Positions 12,360 through 23,879 of a stretch of 64,000 bases of DNA are shown one piece after another. Every line of letters starts with the position of its first letter. The first letter of the stretch is position 1. The DNA is taken from contig JAMPIV010012160.1 in the NCBI GenBank assembly GCA_024509875.1, forward strand, positions 62,001 to 126,000. Direction: 5' to 3'. The DNA is from Oreohelix idahoensis. Taxonomy: Eukaryota > Mollusca > Gastropoda > Stylommatophora > Oreohelicidae. The position numbers and the translations under genes were made by a program. The notes beneath the pieces were generated by a model. That model made no database searches. It was not told where the DNA came from and saw nothing but the letters and a program-made list of their open reading frames with translations.

Positions 12360-13420
12360 TTGTTAATCCTTGACCCGAGAAGAGACAACCTTTAGTGGCA
12401 TATAGACGCGACAAGAACCTGAAGGACCTCCTTGTTCACAGCCGTCTCCCAACTGAGGTTGCCAGTCACATTGGCACACTACCTTGTGGTCGGACACGAT
12501 GTACGACATGCAAGTATATCATCTAAACCCACAAGATGGCCTCTTTTCCGGAGGCCAGGTTCACCATCACCAACATGTGAGTCACGCAACGTCATATATA
12601 CAATCATATGCAAGCGTTGCAGTAAAACCTATATTTGCCAAACAGGTAAACAACTGGGGACAGATTCAGCCATCATCTTTATGGCATCTCCCGGCAAAAA
12701 TCAGCACCAGTGGCCATTCACTTTAGTGGCCCTGATCACCAGGGTCCCATCGACATTCAGGTCACTGTGATCAGACCCTGCTCCACGGATACTGCCAGCC
12801 GAGTCCAGCTCGAACAGCGTCTCATCCACCGTATGGGGTGTCTCAAACCAGGCTGTCTTTAACACCCTGCACTCATTTATTTGAGGTGACCCTTTCCACT
12901 ACTATTCTATTTCTCCGTCGATCGCCCTCTTTTGAAAATTTACTTATACTTTATGTTTTGTTTATTTATTTAATGTTTCCTATTCATCTGTCCTCTTCTA
13001 TCTCCAAAACTCATTATTATTACATTTGGGTACCTTCTTGTTCAGTTTTGTTTCTTAGCTTCTTAGCAACTACTGTTTACATCCGGAAATGGCAGCCATT
13101 TCATTTTCTCGTGGCGCGCTCTCCTTTCGGCGGGAGTGCTAGGTCTTAGCTACCTTTAGGGAAGTGCTCAGTTTTTATTTTTATTTAGATCCTAATGTGT
13201 CCTACTAAGCTCTCACTTTCTTTCCTTTGCATGAGGAAGGCCTTGTGGCCTCAACGTTGGCTATTTTCTTTGTCTTCTGTCCTTGTAAGACGAATCACCT
13301 TTTGTTTCGATTTTTTCAATACCCGTCCACCGTTCATCCTTGTCCCCGTCCCTTCACTGTTCTTAACCAGAATTAGTCACACTCGTTTCCCTCTACCACA
13401 CCCACCCACCACCAGCCAGA
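12360..13420 (+). mobile_element. Penelope-like element fragment with GIY-YIG endonuclease remnant
   Basis: The plus strand encodes AYRRDKNLKDLLVHSRL and PCGRTRCTTCKYI. After frame breaks it gives NVIYTIICKRCSKTYICQTG, the region leading into the GIY-YIG nuclease of Penelope-like retroelements. Downstream (13150-13330) is a non-coding segment with GAAGGCCTTGTGGCC and GTAAGACGAATCACC, shared with 58735-58975 and, inverted, with 61850-61988. The reverse transcriptase part is absent and stops interrupt the endonuclease. Confidence 0.75.
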
Positions 13421-13429
13421 CATGGAGAT

Positions 13430-14843
13430 AATAGATAATTAACTCTGGGTGCTCGAGGCAACCAAGTATTTGTAGATCTCCCAGCCAGGTGAGCGGACCT
13501 CCAGAGGGAAATATGAGGTGTTTTTGTGGTCCCAAGGCTATCTCTAGCCATTGTGGGGTGTATAGACGGGCTGATATCTGAAGTGTTGTTATCTTAAAGC
13601 GTAGTATTTTGTGTCTGTCTCGTGTTGGTCATGACCTGGGATCGATTGCCTTAACTGTTTCAGGCATGGACTGAATGGATAACTAGCCTGTATGGTTCAT
13701 TTGTTATGAGCTTTCATGTGGTATTTTTATATTTATTTGTATTAACGCCTTGACCTTGATTTGTTCTGAGAGAATTTGGCTACTACAGCATAGACATGTT
13801 AGCTGTACAGTATTTATAAAAGGAAAACCAGCAGACTGGCTTACGAGTTTCTTATCGTAGCGGAGTCAGGATGTCGCATTTCTCTAGGAGAACCCTGCCA
13901 TTGTTGACCTTTGATAGTGTTACGGAAAAAAAAAAAAAACCAGGTCGAGAGCTTTTATTTTCTCTGACATGAAGGAATGTTGGTGCCCAATTTTACATAA
14001 CAACACTTGAACACCACTGAGGTTTTCTTTTATCGTTTTTGAATCTTGAACATTAGTTAATTCCTCTCCAGTTGTGGCAGAACATTAAGTTTAATATGTT
14101 TAAATATAAATTATATAGACATCGTCACGTTTTATAGATGTCGGACATATATGTATATACTTTAAGGCATTTGTGCGAGCTTCTCAAAAGAAGATAACGG
14201 GTCGAAACACTTGTCCAACCGGGGACTGCTTCTGATAATCAGATTGCCTCCTGTTGTATCGCTTTGTACATTCTCCTATCGTGTGTTAAAATATCTATTC
14301 ATAAATGCAGTTATGGTATCTTGTAGGCCATGTCGTTAGACACGTACTAGTGAACACGTAATCTGTAGCAGCATATTTATGTCAAACAAAACGCTGACCT
14401 AAATGGTGGTGACCAGCAGTATCCATTACTCTTGTGTATCCCGTGGGGCACAAGCCTTCTACTGTTTTACGCTAAGGTTTCCTGTCCTGTGTGATCCGAT
14501 CAAGTTATTTCACGTGTGTTTTTAAGGTCTGACTCCGGTTCCATTCTCCATGTGTTCTTGAATTTTCGTGTATCTCTTTTATCCACGAGATACCAGAACA
14601 ATGTCTGCTCTGTCATGCTGGTGTACTCAATGTGTGCCTTCACGTCTTTTCCTCACCTCCTCTTAAGTTAAAGACAAAGATACTGCCGTAGTTGAGTGAA
14701 GTGTTAGAGACTTCACTATACTGGGTCGACCTACCTGTACTTGCCTGGTTCTTCCCCTCAGATCCACACCAGTGATTGTATAATGCTATTTTAATCGTTT
14801 TCTGCGCAGACAAGCAGTATCACCATCATATATCACAATATTA
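13430..14843. other. Mostly unrecognised; short dispersed repeats
   Basis: A segment at 14165-14275 (AACACTTGTC... and ATTGCCTCCTG) is similar to 34385-34480. A fragment near 14690-14740 resembles the SINE body (TTAGAGACTTCACTATACTG). A poly-A run sits at 13925-13939. Confidence 0.45.
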
Positions 14844-16180
14844 CGAGGGGCATTCAGAAAGTAATGCACCACATCGTTTTTCTCAGCTAATAAGGAAGAT
14901 AGAAGCATGACATTTTGCACACTTCAAATATGGCATGTGCCAATTGTGTGCACCAAATTGCACCGCAACCGGCCAAATAATACGGCTGCTCTAAACCGTT
15001 GAAATGGAGCGTGTTAGCAACTTGCGTTATGGAGGGAATTGTGATAGAATTTCTCGTTGCAGAGAAGGAAACTGTTGCGAACATTCACAAGCGTCTATGT
15101 GATGTGTATGAACGTTTTGCAGTCGACAGGAGTACAGTCAGTCGCTGGGTTCAGAGAATCAAAGAATCAGGAAGTGGAGATACGGAGCTGCTTGATCGGC
15201 CGCGCTGTGGACGTCCTGCCACAGCCACCAACGCAGAAATGTTGAAATGCGCTGAGGGCATTATTCTTACTGATAGGCGAATCACTACTCAACAATTGGC
15301 CTTACAGCTGTCAGTCAGCATTGGTAGTGCAAATGCAGTTATAAAAACTCTTGGATTTTCTAAGGTTTGCGCAAGATGTGTTCCTCGAAGTCTCACAAAT
15401 GACCACCGATTGCAAAGGAAAGCAATTTCTTCTGAATTGTTGGAGCGTTTCAATGCTGATGGAGATAACTTTTTGGCTAAGGTCGTTACAGGTGACGAAA
15501 CCTGGGCACATCATTTTGAACCTGAGACAAAAAGACAGTCAATGGAGTGGCATCATCCGCAGTCACCACGAAGAAAGAAATTCAAGACAATTCCTTCATC
15601 TGGAAAGGTCATGATCACTGTCTTTTGGGACATTGAAGGTGTGATTCTTGTGAACGTTATGCCAAGAGGAGAAACAATCAATTCGCGAGCTTACATTAAG
15701 ACATTGAAAAAACTCAATCAACATTTTCGCAGAGTTCGGCCGTACAAGAATCCAGCAGACCTGCTTCTCCTTCACGACAATGCGCGACCTCACACAAGTC
15801 TGGCAACACGGGAAGCAATCACCAAATTGAGTTGGACTGTACTACCCCATCCACCCTATAGTCCCGATTTGGCACCCTCTGATTTTCATCTATTTGGTCC
15901 ACTTAAAGATGCACTCCGTGGGATAAGGTTTGAAGATGATGAAGGAGTGATTCATGCAACGAAGAAATGGCTACATGATCAAGACAAAATCTGGTACGGG
16001 CTAGGAATACATGCACTTGTTTCGCACTGGCATAAAGCCGTACAAGTTGATGGGGATTATTTTGAATAATACCGATGTTTACATGACATATCCATGTATA
16101 TTGTGTATAAATTTCATGCTTTTTGAATAAACAGCTCCTGAGAAAAACGATGTGGTGCATTACTTTCTGAATGCCCCTCG
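14844..16180 (+). mobile_element. Complete mariner-family DNA transposon
   Basis: The element is 1337 bp with perfect 43-bp terminal inverted repeats (14844-14886 and 16138-16180, beginning CGAGGGGCATTCAGAAAGTA) and a TA on each side as expected for Tc1/mariner target duplication. It encodes a single uninterrupted transposase. Perfect termini and an open frame suggest recent arrival. Confidence 0.95.
15029..16069 (+). CDS. Mariner transposase, DD34D type
   Basis: The protein has an N-terminal paired-like helix-turn-helix region (IEFLVAEKETVANIHKRL and RSTVSRWVQR) and linker motif GRPATAT. The catalytic core shows Asp in VTGDETW, Asp in LLHDNARPH and Asp in APSDFHLF; I count 34 residues between the second and third, the mariner signature. 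It ends VQVDGDYFE, the usual C-terminus of the family. The frame is open upstream to 14999 without ATG, so the first in-frame ATG (15029) is taken as the start; an alternative ATG at 15004 is in another frame and would need a one-base shift. Length (346 residues) is normal for mariner. It would cut and paste its own element at TA sites in the nucleus. Whether it is expressed is unknown. Confidence 0.9.
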   Translation: MEGIVIEFLVAEKETVANIHKRLCDVYERFAVDRSTVSRWVQRIKESGSGDTELLDRPRCGRPATATNAEMLKCAEGIILTDRRITTQQLALQLSVSIGSANAVIKTLGFSKVCARCVPRSLTNDHRLQRKAISSELLERFNADGDNFLAKVVTGDETWAHHFEPETKRQSMEWHHPQSPRRKKFKTIPSSGKVMITVFWDIEGVILVNVMPRGETINSRAYIKTLKKLNQHFRRVRPYKNPADLLLLHDNARPHTSLATREAITKLSWTVLPHPPYSPDLAPSDFHLFGPLKDALRGIRFEDDEGVIHATKKWLHDQDKIWYGLGIHALVSHWHKAVQVDGDYFE

Positions 16181-16528
16181 TACTTTGCGCTGATTGTGGA
16201 GCATAGAGCTACCGCTGGTCCCCTTGTAACACGAATTGACATGCTGGTGTAGGTGTGGTTTATGTAGCACTTTGTTTGACATAATGAGCTTGCCAGCCGC
16301 CTGCACAACCTCATATTAGTCGCTGCCTTAGGGTGCAGTAGTTCTATGTTAGGTCATATTTTAAACATGTCAGTTTTTATAAATTATTGACATGATCTGC
16401 TGTGGTTGACTTGTCCATGTTGTTGCTGCTGTAGTTGTGTTTGGTGTCAACTCTCCACAGCTGTTGTCGCCTCCTACAGCATGTATGGGGGGGGGGGGGG
16501 GGGGGGTTGCTGTTTTATTGTTCTCCTT
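16181..16528. other. No gene; G-homopolymer
   Basis: A run of about 21 G lies at 16486-16506. Nothing else is recognised. Confidence 0.5.
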
Positions 16529-16955
16529 TCTAGCCTTGGTAACACGGGCGAGAAGAACCAGATAAGGAAGAGACGCAGGGTTAGATAGTTCTAGCCTTGG
16601 TAACACGGGCGAGAAGAACCAGATAAGGAAGAGACGCAGGGTTAGATAGTTCTAGCCTTGGTAACACGGGCGAGAAGAACCAGATAAGGAAGAGACGCAG
16701 GGTTAGATAGTTCTAGCCTTGGTAACATGGGCGAGAAGAACCAGATAAGGAAGAGACGCAGGGTTAGATAGTTCTAGCCTTGGTAACACAGTCGAGAAGA
16801 ACCAGATAAGTAAGAGACGCAGGGTTAGATAGTTCTAGCCTTGGTAACACGGGCGAGAAGAACCAGATAAGTAAGAGACGCAGGGTTAGATAGTTCTAGC
16901 CTTGGTAACACGGGCGAGAAGAACCAGATAAGGAAGAGACGCAGGGTTTGATAGG
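16529..16955 (+). repeat. 61-bp tandem repeat, seven copies
   Basis: Units begin TCTAGCCTTGGTAACAC at 16529, 16590, 16651, 16712, 16773, 16834 and 16895 and are almost identical. The array abuts a LINE 3' end. Confidence 0.9.
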
Positions 16956-17205
16956 ACACACACACTGAGTAAACCTGTTGATAGCATTACAAGGCAGTTC
17001 TTCTGGAATCCACAGAATAAGAGAGTTATAGGTGGACAGAAACAATACATGGAGAATGAACTGGAGACAAGACATGATATTGATAAAGAAGATATGGTGG
17101 TACTTTGAACGGGTGGCACAGGACAGGAGGCTTGGCAAGAATTTATTGAATGCCTGTGCTCCTCAGGGAGCTGAAATGTGATAATGATGATGATGATGAG
17201 TTATT
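16956..17205 (+). mobile_element. LINE 3' end with GAT trinucleotide tail
   Basis: The plus strand reads KPVDSITRQFFWNPQNK and, further on, a GLCSS-like ECLCSSGS near the C-terminus, followed by a GATGATGATGATGAG tail at 17183-17200. The first motif is common in 3' ends of animal LINEs. One internal stop is present. Confidence 0.65.
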
Positions 17206-17696
17206 AACAGCAGGACTAGACATACATCATGTCATGTCATACAGTCATTGAGGTATCACAGATTGTTTTCAAAATTCACTTCCATTTTTAAACTCTCCTC
17301 TCGCCAATTTTTGTTGTTGCTCTCTAATTGATCTTGTTATGATAGTTATGTTGTTGTTGTCAGTGTGTGCTGTAAAAGCTACACTTGTTCCTGTGACATC
17401 ATTGGCTGTTCATATTGTTTATTGAGTGTTGAGATACATTGTCAGTAATCATCATAGGTCAGGTGACAATAATTGATAGGTGTACACTTGATTGTGCAAA
17501 TGGAGACGTGGCCTGTAAGGACGACAACATTCAGTGGGAAAGAAACACCAAGACATGAACAGGAAATACTCTGTCAGTTACATTATCAAGGCACGAGATT
17601 TACATTATGTAGATCTACTACAGCCATCTAACCCTACGGTAACAGCATTTAATCTGATTTGAGCATTATGTCATGTTTTTATAACTGTACATAGTT
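17206..17696. other. No recognised feature
   Basis: AT-rich sequence without supported coding content. Confidence 0.4.
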
Positions 17697-18230
17697 TTTC
17701 ATATCTTTAACAATGACACAACTCACGAATGTGGTATGACAGAGATGATTAACTAAAATAAATCAGAACAACGACCACTAAATATAAAAGTGTTGTGATC
17801 AGTCATATCTTTAACAATGACACAACTCACGAATGTGGTATGACAGAGAGCATTAACTAAAATAAATCAAAACAACGACCACTAAATATAAAAGTGTTGT
17901 GATCAGTCATATCTTTAACAATGACACAACTCACGAATGTGGTATGACAGAGAGGATTAACTAAAATAAATCAAAACAACGACCACTAAATATAATAGTG
18001 TTGTGATCAGTCATATCTTTAACAATGACACAACTCACGAATGTGGTATGACAGAGAGGATTAACTAAAATAAATCAAAACAACGACCACTAAATATAAT
18101 AGTGTTGTGATCAGTCATATCTTTAACAATGACACAACTCACGAATGTGGTATGACAGAGAGGATTAACTAAAATAAATCAAAACAGCGACCACTAAATA
18201 TAATAGTGTTGTGATCAGTCATATCTTTAA
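17697..18230 (+). repeat. 104-bp satellite, first block
   Basis: Units marked by CAGTCATATCTTTAACAATG recur at 17800, 17904, 18008, 18112 and 18216, an exact 104-bp period. The block is cut at a TTAA by the inserted element that follows. Confidence 0.95.
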
Positions 18231-19902
18231 GGTAGAAGTATACCCAGAAAAGCTTAAAAAAAAATAAAAATCCAACAATTTTCATTTTCATGCTTTAAAT
18301 CATCGTCTACATGTTCATGAACTAAAAATAATTCATAGAAGCTTAGAGATACTCTAGTTTGATAGGAATCAGTGTTTTTCTACACACGCCCCCTTGAGTG
18401 ATTTGCATAGCAACCAATGTTTATAGTTGGTTACCATGTGAATAATGACCCAACAAGAAGGTGCGTAATTGTAAAACTGCGAAATTATAATTATACATAG
18501 GCAACAGGAAAAAGATATTTATAACTTTTCCACGGGGAATCACTCAATGATTTCTTGTGAATTTTTCAAAAGTGTGTGTGTCTAGAAAGCTTTGATCGTA
18601 AATTTCAACATTTGTTACATGCATAGTGCATTTTCACCAACATCAACTCTATTTATTGCTAGTTTTATACTGATTCTGTATAATAGTAGTTAGCAGAGCT
18701 TCTTTTGTTCACAATGAGAAATAAGACAAAGACTGGGAGGCATGTACACCAACAAACCGTTGCCTGAAAATGAGACACCTATTGTCGATAGTGACGCTAT
18801 AAAACCTCTGTGCTCCCCAGCAAAGAAAATAAAGGTCATAAATGGTCCAAGAAAGTGAAGGACAAGCTAAAAATGACAACAAAGGAAATGGGTTTATCCT
18901 TATGGATGTAAAACTACTGTTTGGGTTTTTATGCGCTAACTTTAGATGTGACAAATGTTATCAGTACTCACTGACCTGTGAGATCGTCGAAGAGACTCGG
19001 AATGGCTTTTGTCATGAAATCAGTATCAAGCGCACAAACAGTGGCGAATGGACTGCCAATTTCAATACTTTCTGATGTTTCATCTTCAGCTACTCACAAA
19101 CAAAGAAGTAAATGTGCGAATGGTGGCATTTGTGCGTTCTATTGGGAAAGGCCACAGTGCATTGCAGAATTTTTCGATATACATGAACACAAGTCAACGC
19201 ATGGCAAAGAAAGCATACAGGAGAACGCTGCACAGGATCTATTCAGCAAGTAAGGACATTGCAATGGAAAGGACCCTGAGAGCACTGAAAATGGGATTCA
19301 TAGACACTGCAGCTGCAGTAGAAGGAGACCTTTATTCAACAGGAGCTCATTAAACTTCATTTTTGTGAGTTCTTTTTCTGTTTTTCTTTGTTTTCTCGGA
19401 ATTGTCTTTTTAGCATAATTGGTGATCTTTGAAACAAGATATCTCTGGATCTGTACATTCAATTGACATGAAAATTAACACAGTTAGTTATCATATAATC
19501 TTACAGATTATGACCTAAAATGGATACAATTGAATTCAAAATTTTAGTTTTATGACCATCATGCATATATAATGAGGCACAAATATCAAACATTCAAGAA
19601 ATATAAATTTTGGAAATTCATTACAAGTCAACCTTTCGGTCAATATCTGTTATTTTAGGTCAAAACCTCAAGCTATATATACTAATTCAATTTGCCAAGT
19701 TTCAGTCAGATCCTTGTAAAAATAACATAGTTATGATGTTTTAAAAAAGGTGTATAATTTATTCACTACGGCGGCCATATTGGATAGCTAATTTGCATAA
19801 TTAATGAGGTCATTATGTGGACAAAAATGTTAAGTCCATACTAACACTATACCCATGGTTGTTTGAATATTTGTGTTTTTACCCTACAAGGTGTATACTT
19901 CC
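18231..19902 (+). mobile_element. Kolobok-like DNA transposon remnant with TTAA target sites
   Basis: The insertion interrupts the satellite exactly at its TTAA (18227-18230) and is followed by TTAA at 19903-19906. Its ends are short imperfect inverted repeats (GGTAGAAGTATAC and GGAAGTATACACC in complement). Inside is part of a transposase of the type used by TTAA-inserting Kolobok elements. The coding part is short and shifted, so it is non-autonomous. Superfamily assignment rests on the target site and the protein remnant. Confidence 0.7.
18842..19353 (+). pseudogene. Truncated Mutator/Kolobok-like transposase
   Basis: The first frame reads NGFILMDVKLLFGFLCANFR followed by CDKC, and a second frame, from about 19090, reads VRMVAFVRSIGKGHSALQNF. 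Both resemble the N-terminal portion of a family of invertebrate Mutator-like transposases that begin GxxLIDL, carry CxxC pairs, then NRRMVYAMRxIGKGHSALxxF. A frameshift near 19075 joins the two halves, and the catalytic half is missing before the stop at 19353. It is not a host zinc-finger gene: it lies between transposon ends inside a satellite. Confidence 0.65.
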
Positions 19903-19949
19903 TTAAAACTGTCACAAAATAGATTTTTTACCCCAATATGGTGGTCAGT

Positions 19950-20363
19950 CATATCTTTAACAATGACACAACTCACGAATGTGGTATGACAGAGAGGATT
20001 AACTAAAATAAATCAGAACAACGACCACTAAATATAATAGTGTTGTGATCAGTCATATCTTTAACAATGACACAACTCACGAATGTGGTATGACAGAGAA
20101 TGTGGTATGACAGAGAGGATTAACTAAAATAAATCAAAACAACGACAACTAAATATAACAGTGTTGTGATCAGTCATATCTTTAACAATGATACAACTCA
20201 CGAATGTGGTATGACAGAGAGGATTAACTAAAATAAATCAGAACAACGACCACTAAATATAATAGTGTTGTGATCAGTCATATCTTTAACAATGACACAA
20301 CTCACGAATGTGGTATGACAGAGAGGATTAACTAAAATAAATCAGAACAACGACCACTAAATA
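19950..20363 (+). repeat. 104-bp satellite, second block
   Basis: Same unit as at 17697-18230; one copy has an extra internal duplication of GAATGTGGTATGACAGAG near 20085-20115. It is cut at a TA by a mariner. Confidence 0.93.
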
Positions 20364-21684
20364 CAAGGGGATTGACATAAGTCTTGGGCCTGACCATGAA
20401 GGACATGTCACAGAGAGCTGAAATTTTGTATAGTGTTTATTCCTTTTCATTATAGCCACCGTCTGAATTGACACACTTCTGCCATCTCTGCTTGACCTTG
20501 AAAAGACCTTGGGAGTAGAACACCCTATTTTTCAAACTAAACTAGTCATCACATGCCAGTATAACCTCTTCATCGCTGTCAAAATGATTTCCTTTTAGTT
20601 GTTTTTTAAGATTTGGGAAAAGAAAAAATTATGATGGAGCCAAATCTGGAGAATATGGTGGGAGTGGAAGAATTTCAATATTCAAATTATTGGCTGCTAG
20701 CTGCACAAGCCGTGCTTTGTGAGAGGGCGCGTTGTCTTGAAGCAAAGGAAGATTTTGAGTGCGCGTTATCCCTCGTTTCCTGGTCACATCCTTTCTTAGT
20801 TTGGTGAGAAGATCTGCATAGTACTGTCCATTAACTGTGTTGCCACGAGGCAGATAATCTTTCAAAAGGACACCTTTGCCGTCCCAAAAACAGTCAGCAT
20901 CACTTTTCCTGCAGATTTCTGCGCTCTCGGCTTGACAAGTGTTGGGGAGCCTGGGGTTTTCCATTGCATGCTGGCAGTTTTGGATTCGGGGTCATAATGG
21001 TGTACCCAAGACTCATCTACTGTCACCATGGTCTCCAAAAAATTTTTTGACTGACACTTTTTGAGCAACTGTTAACAGCAATTTACCCTCGTTTGCTTCT
21101 GTTCATGTGTCAACAGTCGCGGAACCCAGCGTGCACACACTTTTCTCATGTTCAGTCTGTTGTGTAAAATTCTATAAACTGTTCTTTCATTTAGTTTTAC
21201 TCTACTAGCTATCTCCACAATTGTCATTTTTCGATCCTGGTCAATGATTTTCTTCACTCTTGTTGCATTTTCATCGTTGCACTCTGAGGCTGGTCTACCA
21301 GATCTTGGCAGATCGGCAACATTTGAGCGGCCGCACTTAAACTGTTGACACCAGTTTTTTTTACCGAAGTATATGAAGGACACGACTCACGAAACACTGG
21401 TTCCATCTCCCTGTGTATTTCTGTAGGTGTTTTTCCCTGAAACATCAGAAATTTTATCACAGCTCAGGCCTCCTTCTTTTCCATTGTTTTGTCAAATCTT
21501 TGGGGCAGCAGATCCGGTCAATAGGGTACATTGCGCCGTGCACCGTAGCGGAAAAACCCATTGAAGAAACAAACGCGTACTTCACACATTCAGTGCAAAT
21601 ATGATGAACTTTAAATGTGCCAAGTTTCATCTTCCGCCAGTGACTCTTTCATGGTCAGGCCCAAGACTTATGTCAATCCCCTTG
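20364..21684 (-). mobile_element. Mariner-family transposon, inactive, inserted in the satellite
   Basis: Perfect 37-bp terminal inverted repeats (20364-20400 and 21648-21684, starting CAAGGGGATTGACATAAGTC) flank 1321 bp. The satellite unit's AAATATAATAG is split as AAATA...TATAATAG, showing a TA duplication. Confidence 0.95.
20437..21484 (-). pseudogene. Broken mariner transposase
   Basis: The minus strand encodes, in pieces, IKFLMFQGKTPTEIHREM, SGRPASECNDENATRVKK, VTVDESWVHHYDPESK, PLLQDNAPSHKARLV and PYSPDLAPS, the mariner order of helix-turn-helix, linker and catalytic blocks. An early stop follows MEKKEA, and there are frame changes near 20870 and 21070. The codon for the third catalytic aspartate is a TAA stop (20629-20631), followed by FFLFPNLK as expected, and another stop lies at 20542-20544. 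The C-terminal KQRWQKCVNSDGGY is still readable. It cannot make active enzyme. Confidence 0.92.
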
Positions 21685-21816
21685 TATAATAGTGTTGTGA
21701 TCAGTCATATCTTTAACAATGACACAACTCACGAATGTGGTATGACAGAGAGGATTAACTAAAATAAATCAGAACAGCGACCACTAAATATAATAGTGTT
21801 GTGATCAGTCATATCT
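21685..21816 (+). repeat. 104-bp satellite, third block
   Basis: The interrupted unit resumes with TATAATAGTGTTGTGATCAG and ends after one further partial copy. Confidence 0.9.
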
Positions 21817-21819
21817 TCC

Positions 21820-23515
21820 TCATCTGTGTCACTTCTACCTCCTCCCATTTCTCTGTACCACGTGTTTGTTGGTCTACCTCTGTTTGTTAACTAACTTTTT
21901 TATTCCTGTTCTTTATTTTTGTGTTTTTTCATGAATGAAATGTCTGCGTATAAAATATACAACATAACAAATCAGCAGCCACGGACAACACAGAAATAGA
22001 CGTGAGAGAGATATTTGGCATTGATAAAATGGCGGATCTGTTTAACAAGTAACACACGTAAAATGAGTCATCAGGCGCTTTATACACATTTCATTATTGT
22101 GTGGTATTAATCTGTGTTTATAATTGTTGTCATTACGACGTTTTGTTCGCCAGTAGCTCATTTGAGGCTGCGTTTGAATATTTAGTTTTCAGTCGGTTAT
22201 TTGCTGCTCCCTGCGAAAAGGATATGATATGTGTGCATTTTCTTCTTCGAACAACTTCAGACGTCAACTTGGATGCGCTTGAAGAAAGCAGTGGTCTACC
22301 TCGGGTAGCTGACATTTTGTGGCCGTCTGACCGACCACTTGAACATTTATTCGTGCTAGAGTCTAGTCATAATAACTAAGTATACAAAAAAAATTAAATA
22401 CCATTCCCTATAATAAACAAGCAGAATTCTTAACTAAAATAAAAGTAACTCGAGAAACTTAAGAGTAGGGTACAAAGTGGTGGAAATCAGCTAGGTCAGC
22501 GTTTGAGACAATGCACGCTAAATTTACCCGACAATTGTCAAAGAAATATAAGGATGCAGGTTAAAGATAGCGACATCACGCCATCAGCACGTGATGTTTA
22601 TCCAATGAGAAACGTAGCCAGCTCAAGCCCACTACGATTTTGTCAGCGAGAAATTTATACCCAGCAGTCCTGAAGAGAAGAGCAATGCAGATAGACGTAT
22701 ATCTACAGTCTGGCTCTTTATGTTGAGGTTGTCAACATTTTTTTGTGACCAAGTATTCTTATATTGTGTAATTGTACACAAGGATTAAGTATCATTATAC
22801 TTAACATGAAAGTAGATACAGTCGCACTGCCATTATGTATTTTCAGTTCGAATAGCCGATGCATTACGAAAGAAATAAAATGGACAAAATTTGAAATGAA
22901 GATGAAGTTTGAACCAGGGAATAAAGCAAATGACGAAAAACTACAAAGGAAGGAAATTAAATATAAAGCTTTGAGAATCAAGAGATTTTGAAGGATATGA
23001 GAAATAATAAATAATACTATGAGACATCTTTTGTGATGGCATTAGACAGGAAATATGCACTTCATGAGAAGAAACGACCAGTTTCGTTTATTGTACAAAC
23101 ATGTATAAATTGTTGAGTTTTTGATTGAAAACCATTTGAATCAGGTTTGAAGTTGAATAAAACATTTGGAAAATGACCAGACTGTTAAGGATTTTAAGCT
23201 TGTTGGAATGTATAGATGCATTGTCATGTTCTCATGCAATTTTTCGTAAGTGATTGACTTGGTACGAGCCAGTAAGTTCATGTGAGGAGACTTCCCCCAT
23301 GTTTTGTGCTACATGCAATGTCTGCATGTTACGTATATACCTGAATGAGGGCATGATTTTGGAATGTTCAGCTAACGACATTGTCAGCCATCTTGTCATG
23401 TCAGAAAATTCTGTTCACAAAAAGATTACGTGTGCTTTCTTCACATGCTTTTACTATAATGGCGTCATCAACAAATGTCTTCACTTCGTATAAAGCATGT
23501 AGTCTTGGTTGACAA
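21820..23515. other. No recognised gene; half of a dispersed repeat pair
   Basis: Positions 22300-22790 are similar to 31870-32360 (both with AACGTAGCCAGCTCAAG, CACTACGA and ATTGTACAC/ATTTGTACAC). No protein is recognised in either copy. The open frame at 22101-22379 has no known domain. Confidence 0.45.
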
Positions 23516-23879
23516 TCAACCTAAGAGAAGGACAACTTCACACAAACCCAGGTAGGAAAGACTCGTTAGTCCAGAAAGATAGCTCTCCTAGGAGAGACAA
23601 CTCTGATGAAAAACAACTGCTGCCTTGTAGGAAGGTCACGGAAAACCAGAGGCTAGGGAAGCAGTCCCGAACAAATGCATGCTGAAGACGGATGCACTGG
23701 GCCGCAAGGCGCACAACATAGTGCAACGCAAACCGCCATGAGATGACAGACACAAATATGACTCAACGAGATAGTACTCGACCCAGGGAGTCCCGCCAGG
23801 TGGGAAGAGTGCCGGACTCCCTGCCTCGAAGGGGTCCACCCAAAGCTACTGGTGGTCACTTATCTCTGCATCGTGCAGC

